Position numbers and translations under genes: made by a program. The notes below the pieces were generated by a model. The model ran no database searches and was not told the DNA's origin. It was given only the letters and a program-made list of their open reading frames with translations. From NCBI RefSeq assembly GCF_000720135.1, contig NZ_JOIU01000037.1, positions 1 through 64,000 on the forward strand: 64,000 bases of DNA, given 5' to 3'. Source of the DNA: Streptomyces sp. NRRL S-1022. Its GTDB lineage: Bacteria > Actinomycetota > Actinomycetes > Streptomycetales > Streptomycetaceae. This document shows positions 53,442 to 61,985 of this stretch, in pieces. The number at the start of each line of letters is the position of its first letter. Position 1 is the first letter of the stretch.

Positions 53442-53566
53442 ACACCGTTGGTCCTTCCGGGAGTTCCCATGCCCCTCGGCTCGACGCGGCCCACCCCGAG
53501 CCGGCCGTCCACCTGGCGCCCGGCGGGACGGCCCGGCCGCGTCCGCAAGACGACAGAAAGAACAGA

Positions 53567-55768
53567 ATGCCCCGCTTCAGCATCATCGTCCCGTCCCACG
53601 GGGTCGCCGGCCGGCTGTCCCAGGCGCTGGACTCGGTCCTCGGCCAGTCCTTCGGCGACCTCCAGCTGATCCCGGTCTGCGACGCCCCCGACGCCCCGGC
53701 CGCCGAGGTCGCCGCCGGGTACGCCGGGCGGGACTCCCGGGTGACCCCCGTCCACTCGCCGCCGTCCGCCGGGCTGAGCGGGGCGCGCAACACCGGGATG
53801 CGGGCGGCGACCGGCACCTACCTGCTGTTCCTGGACGGCGACGACCTGCTGCTGCCGGGCGCGCTGGCCGCGCTGGACGCCCGGCTCACCGAGACCGCCG
53901 GTGTGGACGTGCTGTACACCGGCCACGAGCGGGTCCCCTGGTGGGAGGGCGAGCCGGCGTACCCGGCCGCGCCGCTGCTCGCGGGGGCCCCGAAGGGCGC
54001 CTTCGCCCCCGCCGAGCGGCCCGCGCTGACCGGGGTGCAGCTGCCGGCGTGGAGCGCCGTCTACCGCCGCGCCTTCCTCACCGAGCACGGACTCGTCTTC
54101 CCCGAGGGCCACTTCACCGACCTGGGCTGGGGCGGGCTGGTGACCGTCGCCGCGGGGCGGATCGCGGTGCTGCGCCGAAGCGTCGTACGGCACCGGCTGC
54201 GCCGGCAGGGCAGCCGGCTCAACCTGCCCGGACCGCACCAGCACACCCTGCTGGACCAGGTGGAGCAGGTGCTGGTGCGGGCGGCCGGCAGCGGGCTGCC
54301 GGCCGAGCGGACCGGGCCACTGTTCGACCAGCTGTTCTCCGTGGTGCTGAAGACGGCGTCCCGGCCGGAGCGGCTGCCCGCCGGGCACCGGGCGTTCTTC
54401 CGCCGCGCGGCCCGGCTCTACCGGCGGCACCGGCCGGCCGGGCACCGGGTGCCGGGCGGCAGCCTGGGGGGGCAGCACCGGCTGCTCGCGGCGGGCGCGT
54501 ACACCGCGTTCCGTGCCCTGCGCGGCGCCAACCGGGCCGCCGACGGCGCCGTCGGCCGGCTGCCGCGCCCGCGACCGCTGCGCACCCGGCTGCGCTACCT
54601 GCGCGACCTGCGCCGCCCGCTCGACCCCGGCCTCGCGGTGTACTGCGCCTACTGGGGCCGCGGGTACGCCTGCAACCCGGCCGCGATCCACGCCAAGGCC
54701 CGCGAACTCGCCCCGCACATCCGCTCGGTGTTCCTGGTCGAGGCCGGCCAGGAACACGCCGTACCGGAGGACGTCGAGTACGCGGTGATCGGCTCCCGGC
54801 GCTACTGGGAGGTGCTGGCCCGCGCGAAGTACCTGGTCAACAACGCGAACTTCGCCGAGGGCGTGGTCAAGCGGCCGGGCAGTGTGCACCTGCAGACCCA
54901 GCACGGCACGCCGCTGAAGACGATGGGCGTGGACCAGGCGACGTACCCGGTGGTGGCCGCGCAGTCCGGCAGCTTCACCAAGCTGCTCGGGCGGGTCGAC
55001 CGCTGGGACTTCAACCTGTCGTCCAACCGGCACTCCACCCAGATGTGGGAGCGCGCCTTCCCCGGCTCCTACGAGCACCTGGAGTACGGCTATCCGCGCA
55101 ACGACGTCTACTACACGGCGACCGCGGGCGATGTGGCCCGGATCCGCCGCGAACTCGGCGTCCCGGAGGGCAGCACGGCCGTGCTGTACGCGCCGACCCA
55201 CCGCGACCACCACACCGGCTTCGAGCCCGGCCTGGACCTGGAGGCGTTCTGCGAGGCGGCCGGCGAGGACGTCGTCGTGCTGCTGCGCGCCCACTACTTC
55301 TACGACCTGGGCCGCTCCCGGACCTCGGACCGGATCATCGACGTCACCGCGCACCGCTCCTCCGAGGACGTGTGCCTGGCCGCGGACGCGCTGGTGACCG
55401 ACTACTCGTCCATCATGTTCGACTACGCCAACCTGGACCGGCCGATCGTGGTGTACGCCGACGACTGGGACGTGTACCGGGAGACGCGAGGCGTCTACTT
55501 CGACCTGTTGGCCGCGCCGCCCGGACCGGTCGCCCGCACCCCGGAGGAACTGGCCGCCGTCTTCCGCGACGGCTCGTACGCCGGACCACAGGCCCGGGCG
55601 CTCAGAGCCGCGTTCCGGGAGCGGTTCTGCCAGTTCGACGACGGGCGGGCCGCCGAGCGGGTGGTCCGGCGGGTGCTGCTCGGCGAGCCGCCGGAGGCTG
55701 CTTCGCCGGTGATCCCGCTCGCGGAACGCGTCCCCGCCCCCGCCGCCGCGACCCTCGTGAGGAGCTGA
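53567..55768 (+). CDS. Bifunctional GT2 / CDP-glycerol glycerophosphotransferase-like protein
   Basis: Protein of 733 residues, second paralogue. The TagF-like C-terminal domain is intact: TQHGTPLKTMG, RAHYFYDL and VTDYSSIMFDYA. It would add polyol-phosphate units to a wall glycopolymer. The N-terminal GT2 domain is diverged; VDDxSPD is replaced by VCDAPDAP, and YEDTPW by FTDLGWGG, while DGDD remains. ATG at 53567 after a 125-base gap with a weak AGAAAG ribosome site. Probably cytosolic side of the membrane. Confidence 0.9.
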   Translation: MPRFSIIVPSHGVAGRLSQALDSVLGQSFGDLQLIPVCDAPDAPAAEVAAGYAGRDSRVTPVHSPPSAGLSGARNTGMRAATGTYLLFLDGDDLLLPGALAALDARLTETAGVDVLYTGHERVPWWEGEPAYPAAPLLAGAPKGAFAPAERPALTGVQLPAWSAVYRRAFLTEHGLVFPEGHFTDLGWGGLVTVAAGRIAVLRRSVVRHRLRRQGSRLNLPGPHQHTLLDQVEQVLVRAAGSGLPAERTGPLFDQLFSVVLKTASRPERLPAGHRAFFRRAARLYRRHRPAGHRVPGGSLGGQHRLLAAGAYTAFRALRGANRAADGAVGRLPRPRPLRTRLRYLRDLRRPLDPGLAVYCAYWGRGYACNPAAIHAKARELAPHIRSVFLVEAGQEHAVPEDVEYAVIGSRRYWEVLARAKYLVNNANFAEGVVKRPGSVHLQTQHGTPLKTMGVDQATYPVVAAQSGSFTKLLGRVDRWDFNLSSNRHSTQMWERAFPGSYEHLEYGYPRNDVYYTATAGDVARIRRELGVPEGSTAVLYAPTHRDHHTGFEPGLDLEAFCEAAGEDVVVLLRAHYFYDLGRSRTSDRIIDVTAHRSSEDVCLAADALVTDYSSIMFDYANLDRPIVVYADDWDVYRETRGVYFDLLAAPPGPVARTPEELAAVFRDGSYAGPQARALRAAFRERFCQFDDGRAAERVVRRVLLGEPPEAASPVIPLAERVPAPAAATLVRS

Positions 55769-55775
55769 CCCCGCC

Positions 55776-57980
55776 GTGCCCCGCTTCAGTCTGATCGTCC
55801 CCTGCTTCAAGGTGCAGGGTTTTCTGCGCGAGTGCCTGGACTCGGTGCTCGGGCAGTCCTTCGGCGACTTCGAGCTGATCGCCGTGGACGACCGCTCCCC
55901 GGACGGCTGCGGCGCGATCCTCGCCGAGTACGCCGCACGCGACCCGCGGGTGAGGGTGCTGCACCTGCCGGAGAACGTGGGCCTCGGACGGGCCCGCAAC
56001 GCGGGCCTCCCGCACGCCACGGGCGACTACCTGTTCTTCCTGGACAGCGACGACACCCTCACCCCGGGCGCGCTGCGGGCGGTCGCCGACCGGCTCGCCG
56101 AGGCCGAGGACCCGGACGTGCTCGTCTTCGACTACGCGCGCACCTACTGGTGGGGCGGCACCCGGCGCAACGTCCTCGCGCCCGTCCTGGCCGAGGCGCC
56201 CGCCGTCTTCACCGTCGCGGAGTACCCGCGGATCCTGGACCTGCTGATGGTGGTCTGGAACAAGGTGTACCGGCGGGAGTTCGTCGCGGAGAACGGCTTC
56301 GCGTTCCCGCCGGGCTACTACGAGGACACGCCCTGGACGTTCCCGGTCATGCTGAGCGCCCGCCGGATCGCCGCCCTGGACCGCATCTGCCTGAACTACC
56401 GGCAGCGCCGGCAGGGCAACATCCTGTCCACCACGAGCCGCAAGCACTTCGACATCCACGACCAGTACGAGCGGGTCTTCGCGTTCGTGGCCGAGCGGCC
56501 AGAGCTGGCGCAGTGGCGGCCGTACCTGCACCGCAAGATGGGCGAGCACTGCCTGGACATCCTCGCCAAGCCGGACCGCCTGCCGCCCGCCGACAAGGCC
56601 GAGTTCTTCCGGCGCACGGCGGAGATGTTCCGCCGGCACCGGCCCGCGGGCGCCCCGGTGGACGGCGAGGTCGCCGTGCTGGAGGGGTCGTGGACCGGGT
56701 ACCGGCTGAAGCGGCAGGCGGCGCGGGCCGGGCGGGAGGCGGCCCGGCGGGCGGAGCGGGTGCGCCACGCGGCCGGCGGCCGGGCGCGGGCCGGCTGGGC
56801 GGCCGTGCACGCGCACCGTCCGCTGGACGAGCACCTCGTGGTCTACTCGGCGTCCTCGCACCGGGGCCTGCTCGGCGACCCGGCGGCCGTCCACGCGGCG
56901 GCCCGGGAGATCGCCCCGCAGCTGCGCGGGGTCTGGGTGGTGCGGGACGCGGAGACGGTCGCGCGGCTGCCGCCCGGTACCGAGCACGTGATCGTCGGCT
57001 CGCGGCGGTACCTGGAGGTGACCGCGCGCGCGAAGTTCTTCGTCAACGACGTCAACTGGCCCGGCTCCCTGGCCAAGCGCCCCGGCAGTGTGCACATCCA
57101 CACACACCAGGGCACCCCGCTGAAGTACGTGGGCGCCGACCTGCTCGACAAGCCGGGCGCCCGGCTCGGCTTCGACGTGCCGCAGATGCTGCGCCGGGCC
57201 GACCGCTGGGACTACAGCCTGGTCGCCAACCGGCACTCGGAGCTGGTGTGGGAGCGGGCCTACCCCTGTCACTTCACGTCCGTGCGCACCGGCAGCCCGC
57301 GCAACGACGTGCTGGTGAACGGCGCGGCCGGTGACTTCCGGGAGCGGCACGGCATCCCGGCGGACCACACGGTCGTGCTGTACGCGCCGACCCGCCGGGA
57401 CTACCGCCGGGGCGGGCACGTGGAGCGGATCGACCTGGCCCGGTTCGCGGCCGACCTCGGCGAGGGCCACACGCTCGTGGTCCGGCTGCACCCGTCGCTG
57501 GCGACCGGTCCCGCGCGGGGCATGGGCCTGGCGGAGCTGGCCCGGCGCCGGGTCGTGGTGGACGCGACCGACGAGCCGGGGACGGCGGACGTGCTGCTGG
57601 CGGCGGACGTGCTGGTCACCGACTACTCGTCCGTGATGTTCGACTACGCCGTGCTGGACCGGCCGATCGTGGTGCACGCCGACGACTGGTCCGCGTTCCG
57701 GGCGAGCCGGGGCACCTATCTCGACATCACCGCCGAGCCGCCCGGCCACGTCTCCACCTCGTACCGCGAGCTGGCGTGGCTGCTCGCCTCGGGCGCCTGG
57801 CGGGACGAGGAGTCGACGCGGCTGCGCGCGGACTTCCGGGCCCGGTTCTGCGAGTACGACGACGGGCGGGCCGCCGAGCGGGTGGTGCGGACGCTGCTGC
57901 TGGGCGAGTCGGCACCGGGGCCGCAGCCGGTGCGGATCCCGGGCCAGGCGGCGGCCCCGGACTCGCTGACGTCCGCGTGA
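55776..57980 (+). CDS. Bifunctional GT2 / TagF-like transferase
   Basis: Protein of 734 residues, third paralogue. GT2 motifs are complete: VDDRSPD, FLDSDDT, YEDTPWTFPV. The TagF-like half has VVRLHPSL and VTDYSSVMFDYA. The first His motif reads HTHQGTPLKYVG, so Gln stands at the usual His position with His one residue earlier. GTG start at 55776, seven bases after the previous stop, so it is in the same operon. It probably builds or decorates a teichoic-acid-like polymer. Confidence 0.9.
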   Translation: MPRFSLIVPCFKVQGFLRECLDSVLGQSFGDFELIAVDDRSPDGCGAILAEYAARDPRVRVLHLPENVGLGRARNAGLPHATGDYLFFLDSDDTLTPGALRAVADRLAEAEDPDVLVFDYARTYWWGGTRRNVLAPVLAEAPAVFTVAEYPRILDLLMVVWNKVYRREFVAENGFAFPPGYYEDTPWTFPVMLSARRIAALDRICLNYRQRRQGNILSTTSRKHFDIHDQYERVFAFVAERPELAQWRPYLHRKMGEHCLDILAKPDRLPPADKAEFFRRTAEMFRRHRPAGAPVDGEVAVLEGSWTGYRLKRQAARAGREAARRAERVRHAAGGRARAGWAAVHAHRPLDEHLVVYSASSHRGLLGDPAAVHAAAREIAPQLRGVWVVRDAETVARLPPGTEHVIVGSRRYLEVTARAKFFVNDVNWPGSLAKRPGSVHIHTHQGTPLKYVGADLLDKPGARLGFDVPQMLRRADRWDYSLVANRHSELVWERAYPCHFTSVRTGSPRNDVLVNGAAGDFRERHGIPADHTVVLYAPTRRDYRRGGHVERIDLARFAADLGEGHTLVVRLHPSLATGPARGMGLAELARRRVVVDATDEPGTADVLLAADVLVTDYSSVMFDYAVLDRPIVVHADDWSAFRASRGTYLDITAEPPGHVSTSYRELAWLLASGAWRDEESTRLRADFRARFCEYDDGRAAERVVRTLLLGESAPGPQPVRIPGQAAAPDSLTSA

Positions 57981-57989
57981 GCCGTGCGC

Positions 57990-58023
57990 GAGGGGGCCGG
58001 CCCCGACCGGGACCGGCCCCCTC
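57990..58023. terminator. Intrinsic terminator between convergent genes
   Basis: A stem GAGGGGGCCGG and complement with a GC-rich loop lies between the third transferase and the ohr gene. Confidence 0.75.
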
Positions 58024-58037
58024 GGGCGCGCTCGGTG

Positions 58038-58451
58038 TCACTCGACGATCAGGTCGACCTCGATGTTGCCGCGGGTGGCGTTGGAGTACGGGCAGACCTG
58101 GTGGGCGGTCTCGATCAGCTTGCGGCCGGTCGCCTCGTCCACGGTGTCGGGCAGCTCGATGCGCAGGGTGACCTTCAGGCCGAAGCCCTCGCCCTGCTTG
58201 CCTATGCCGACCTCGGCGGTCACCGCGGCGTCGCTGACGTCGACCTTGGCCTGGCGGCCGACGAGGCCGAGGGCGCTGCCGAAGCAGGCGGCGTACCCGG
58301 CGGCGAAGAGCTGCTCCGGGTTGGTGCCCTGGCCGTTGCCGCCCAGCTCCACCGGCATGGCGAGGGCCAGGTCGATCTTGCCGTCGGAGGAGACGGCACG
58401 TCCCTCGCGGCCGTGGGTGGCGGTGGCGACAGCGGTGTAGAGCGCGTCCAT
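58038..58451 (-). CDS. ohr: Organic hydroperoxide resistance protein (Ohr/OsmC family)
   Basis: Protein of 137 residues. The two redox cysteines are in FAAGYAACFGSAL and HQVCPYSNATRGN, and the family start TAVATATHGREGRAVSSDG is present. It reduces organic peroxides to alcohols with thiols. ATG 58451 with AGAGGG at nine bases. Divergent from the MarR-type regulator, with an operator between. Confidence 0.94.
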   Translation of the reverse strand: MDALYTAVATATHGREGRAVSSDGKIDLALAMPVELGGNGQGTNPEQLFAAGYAACFGSALGLVGRQAKVDVSDAAVTAEVGIGKQGEGFGLKVTLRIELPDTVDEATGRKLIETAHQVCPYSNATRGNIEVDLIVE

Positions 58452-58502
58452 GGAGACCATCCCTCTGGGGTGTGGCGGATCGTTGCGGACATAAGTAGAG
58501 CA

Positions 58503-58524
58503 CACAATTCAGTTGTGCACAACT
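58503..58524. promoter_or_regulatory. Overlapping OhrR operator palindromes
   Basis: CACAATT-C-AGTTGTG at 58503-58517 is an imperfect inverted repeat. AGTTGTGCACAACT at 58511-58524 is a perfect one, and the two overlap. They sit between the divergent ohr and ohrR, as expected for OhrR control of both. Confidence 0.75.
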
Positions 58525-58553
58525 AAATGGCCCGCAAGAGCTATCCTGGAGCC

Positions 58554-59018
58554 ATGAACGACATGGACTGGCTGCGCCTGGACCGGCAGATCTGCTTCTC
58601 CCTGCACGCCGCGTCCCGCGCCTTCAACGGCGTCTACCGCGTGGTCCTGAAGGAGCTCGGGCTCACCTACCCGCAGTACCTGGTGATGCTGGTGCTGTGG
58701 GAACAGGGCGAGCTGCCGGTCAAGAAGCTCGGCGAACAGCTGCGGCTCGACTCCGGCACCCTGTCCCCGCTGGTCAAGCGGCTGGAGGCGGCCGGCCTGG
58801 TGCGGCGCGAGCGCAGCGCCGAGGACGAGCGCTCGGTCCTGGTCCAGCTCACCGGGGAGGGCACGGCACTGCGCGGGCGGGCCCTGGAGGTGCCCCGCCG
58901 TATCATGTCGGCGACCGGCTTCGACCTGGCCGAGATCGTCGACCTGCGCGCCCGCCTCGACCAGCTCACCACCGCTCTGGACGCGGCGGCGGAGGCGGAG
59001 GCGCGGGCAGCCCGCTGA
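58554..59018 (+). CDS. ohrR: OhrR, MarR-family organic peroxide sensor
   Basis: MarR-type repressor of 154 residues. The single reactive Cys is near the N-terminus (DRQICFSLHAASRAF). The winged helix reads LRLDSGTLSPLVKRLEAAGLVRRERSAEDERSV. Oxidation of the Cys by organic peroxides should release it from the operator. ATG 58554 with a GGAG ribosome site. The last 53 bases overlap the end of the convergent GT39-like gene. Confidence 0.93.
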   Translation: MNDMDWLRLDRQICFSLHAASRAFNGVYRVVLKELGLTYPQYLVMLVLWEQGELPVKKLGEQLRLDSGTLSPLVKRLEAAGLVRRERSAEDERSVLVQLTGEGTALRGRALEVPRRIMSATGFDLAEIVDLRARLDQLTTALDAAAEAEARAAR

Positions 59019-60588
59019 GCGGCCGGACGTAGAGCCGTACGGTCACCGCGCCCCGCACGGCTTCCCGGCGGGCGACGAACTGCTGCCCGAGCACGGCCGC
59101 CTTCGCCCGCTCGACGGGGTTGCGCGGCGCCCGCCGGCCGGCGAGCAGCCGCCCGTCCGCGACCACCCACACCCGGTCCAGCAGCGCCAGCCTGCGGCGC
59201 ACCTCCGCCGGTCCCGCCTCCCGCCCGTACAGCGTCCCTGACTCGGCGGCCTCCGCCACCAGCATCACGTCCCGCGTCCCGCGAAAGGCCCGCGGATACG
59301 TGAGCGCCACGTTCCGCATCGGCCCGGGGAGGAACAGCACGGGTGCGCCGGGGGGAACGTTCCGCCCGGCCGCCCGGGAGATCGCGCCCAGGTCGTCCGG
59401 CCGGTGACCGGGCTCCCGGTCCTTCTGGAGCAGGGGGAGCTGGTGGAGGAGGGAGAGGGCGACGGCGAGAACGCCGGTGAGCGTGGGGAGGTTGCCCGGA
59501 CGACCGGCGCGCAGCCGCCCGACGGCCCCCGCCAGCCGCTCGGCCCCGCAGGCCACCAGCAGCGGCGCCCCGGACAGGGCGTACAGCACGTACCGGTCGA
59601 CATACAGCGGCGACCACAGCGACGCCAGCATCAGCACCACCGGCGGCACCACCGCCACCGGCAACGCCACTCCCGCGCACGTGAGTTCCCCCCGCCGCCC
59701 CACCAGGCCCGCCAGCCCCAGGGCCCCCAGCCCGAGGCACACCCAGAACACCTCGTCCGCCGGCCCCAGGAACTCCCGCAGCAACCTTTCCGCAGTCTGC
59801 GCCGTGGGCGCCCGCAGCCACGCCAGCTGTGCCGCCTGCCCCCGCGACACCGCCACCATCGGCAGCAGCGCGAGCGCCACCGCCGCCGCCGCGCGCCCCC
59901 AGCCCCGCCACACCGGCCGCCCGGCCCGGGCCAGCGCCAGCGACACCGCGTGCGCCGGGAGCAGCAGCACCGCGAACTCGTGCAGCCAGCAGGTGAGTCC
60001 GAGGACGGCGCCGTAGGGCAACCAGGAGCCGCCCCGCACGGCCCGGACGAACAGCAGCGTCGCGCCGGTGGCGCCGGCCGCGACGAGCGCGTAGGACCGG
60101 CCCTCCTGGGCGAAGTGGCCGGCCATCGGCGTGACGGCGTACAGCAGTCCGGCCCACAGCCCGACCCGCGGCCGGGCCAGCCGGGTGCCCAGGGCGGCCA
60201 CCAGGGCCGCCGTGCCGGCCGCCGCGCACAGCGACGGCAGCCGCAGGACGACCTCGCCGGGGTGGACGGCGAGGACGGCGTGCAGCAGCAGGTAGTACAG
60301 GCCGTGCACCGCGTCGACGTCGTGCAGCAGCCGCCAGATCTGCGGCACGGTACGGCGCCCGACCTGGTAACTGACCGCCTCGTCGCGCCACATGCCGCCC
60401 CGGTCGAGCCCCCAGAGGCCGAGCGAGAGCATCACCAGCGCGGGCAGGCCCACGACGGCGGCCCGGTACGGCCGCGTCCGGGACGCCGGGACCCCGTACG
60501 GTGGGTGGCTCGTCGCACCCGTCGGTACACCAGAGGTCACAGCCGCCCGACGCGACCGGGGTTTCGCAGGAAGCCCGACGTTCACCAT
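58966..60588 (-). CDS. GT39-like membrane glycosyltransferase (mannosyltransferase type)
   Basis: Polytopic protein of 540 residues with about 10 helices. The first extracytoplasmic loop has the GT-C signature WRDEAVSYQVG (Asp-Glu). Polyprenyl-phosphate-sugar-dependent transferases of this family act outside the membrane. A C-terminal domain (PPGAPVLFLPGPMRNVALTYP) is extracytoplasmic. ATG at 60588. The 3' end overlaps ohrR. Divergent from the GT87-like gene, with an AT-rich promoter region 60589-60678. Acceptor unknown. Confidence 0.85.
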   Translation of the reverse strand: MVNVGLPAKPRSRRAAVTSGVPTGATSHPPYGVPASRTRPYRAAVVGLPALVMLSLGLWGLDRGGMWRDEAVSYQVGRRTVPQIWRLLHDVDAVHGLYYLLLHAVLAVHPGEVVLRLPSLCAAAGTAALVAALGTRLARPRVGLWAGLLYAVTPMAGHFAQEGRSYALVAAGATGATLLFVRAVRGGSWLPYGAVLGLTCWLHEFAVLLLPAHAVSLALARAGRPVWRGWGRAAAAVALALLPMVAVSRGQAAQLAWLRAPTAQTAERLLREFLGPADEVFWVCLGLGALGLAGLVGRRGELTCAGVALPVAVVPPVVLMLASLWSPLYVDRYVLYALSGAPLLVACGAERLAGAVGRLRAGRPGNLPTLTGVLAVALSLLHQLPLLQKDREPGHRPDDLGAISRAAGRNVPPGAPVLFLPGPMRNVALTYPRAFRGTRDVMLVAEAAESGTLYGREAGPAEVRRRLALLDRVWVVADGRLLAGRRAPRNPVERAKAAVLGQQFVARREAVRGAVTVRLYVRPLSGLPAPPPPPPRPERW

Positions 60589-60678
60589 GGCCCGATCTCT
60601 TACGATTAGCCAATATTTACGGTTCTTGACGGCATATCAGCATCAATACACCATCCGCACCGCTTAGGCTCCCATGTG

Positions 60679-61950
60679 ATGAACCGTCCCCGCGTCACCC
60701 CCGGCCCGGTCCTCACCCTCACCGCCATCTGGCTCACCACCCGCGCCCTGATGCTGTGGCTGCTCGTCCGGAGCGGCGCCCGGCTGCTGGGTGGCGGTGC
60801 GGTGAGCCGCGAGGTGTGGCGGCTGTACTTCCACTGGTACGGCGTCCTCGCGCACGGCTCCTTCCCCGTGCACGACACGCTGTGGCAGTACCCGCCGGGC
60901 GCCGGCGCGGTGCTGCTGGCGCCGGGCCTGCTGCCGGGCCTGACGTACTTCGAGGCGTTCGTGACGGTCACCCTGGCCGTGGACGCGCTGGCCCTGGCGC
61001 TGCTGCTGCGCGCGGGCACCCGGCCCGGACGCAGCCTGCTCGGCGCGGCCCTGTGGACCGGCGGCCTGCCGCTGCTGCTGCACCTGCCGCTCGCCCGGTA
61101 CGACGTCCAGGTCACCGCCCTGGCCATGTGCTCCCTGCTGGCCTCGGCGCGCTCCCCGCGCGCGAGCGGCGTCCTCGGGGCGCTGGGCGCGCTGGTGAAG
61201 GGGTGGCCGGCGCTGGTGCTGCTGGGCGCGCTCCGGGGCCGGCCGACGCGCACGGCGTGGGCGTGGGCGGGGTGGGCCGGCCTCGGGTGCCTCGCCCTGC
61301 TCGCGGCCCGCTTCACCCACCCGCTGTCGTTCCTGCGGGAGCAGGGCGGCCGGGGCGTGCAGATCGAGTCGCTCGGCGGTACGGCGCTCAACCTGGCCCG
61401 GCTCGCCGGCTGGCCGGGCCGGGCCCGCTACCGGTACGGGGCGATCGAGCTCGTCGGCCCGCACGTGCAGGCCGTCGCCACCGCCTCCCTCGCGCTGACG
61501 GCGATCTCCTTCGGGCTGCTGGTGCTGTGGCGGGTACGGGCACGGCACTGGACCGAGGCCACGCCGTTCGACGCGGCGCTGAGCGCGGTGCTGCTGTTCA
61601 CGGTCACCAGCCGGGTGATCAGCCCGCAGTACATGATCTGGCTGATCGGGCTGGCCGCCGTGTGCCTGACCTCCCGGCACACCAGCCAGCGGCCGGTGGC
61701 GGTGCTGGTCCTGGCGGCGTCCGCGCTCAGCACCGTGGCGTACCCGATGTTCTACGGTGAAGTGGTCGAGGGCACCTGGGCCGGGTGCCTGCTGATGCTG
61801 GCCCGCAACGGGGTGCTGACGGCCGCCGCCGTGCTCTCTTTCGGGCGGCTGTGGCGGGCCGCGCGGCCGCCGGCCGGAAAGACCGTGCCGCCGACGCAAC
61901 CCCGAGCCGGTTCCGACCGTCTTCCGGAGCGAGCACTAAGCCTCTCTTAA
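60679..61950 (+). CDS. GT87-like (DUF2029) membrane glycosyltransferase
   Basis: Protein of 423 residues with about 10 helices. The family start with a Tyr-containing loop (HDTLWQYPPGAG) and RYDVQVTALAM, GALVKGWPALVL and SRVISPQYMIWLIGL identify GT87-type alpha-mannosyltransferases using polyprenyl-phosphate-mannose. Starts at ATG 60679 or GTG 60676. With the adjacent GT2 and galE genes it fits a surface glycan cluster. Confidence 0.85.
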   Translation: MNRPRVTPGPVLTLTAIWLTTRALMLWLLVRSGARLLGGGAVSREVWRLYFHWYGVLAHGSFPVHDTLWQYPPGAGAVLLAPGLLPGLTYFEAFVTVTLAVDALALALLLRAGTRPGRSLLGAALWTGGLPLLLHLPLARYDVQVTALAMCSLLASARSPRASGVLGALGALVKGWPALVLLGALRGRPTRTAWAWAGWAGLGCLALLAARFTHPLSFLREQGGRGVQIESLGGTALNLARLAGWPGRARYRYGAIELVGPHVQAVATASLALTAISFGLLVLWRVRARHWTEATPFDAALSAVLLFTVTSRVISPQYMIWLIGLAAVCLTSRHTSQRPVAVLVLAASALSTVAYPMFYGEVVEGTWAGCLLMLARNGVLTAAAVLSFGRLWRAARPPAGKTVPPTQPRAGSDRLPERALSLS

Positions 61951-61985
61951 CGGGGTATTACCGAATATTCTTACGCTTCCGGCCT

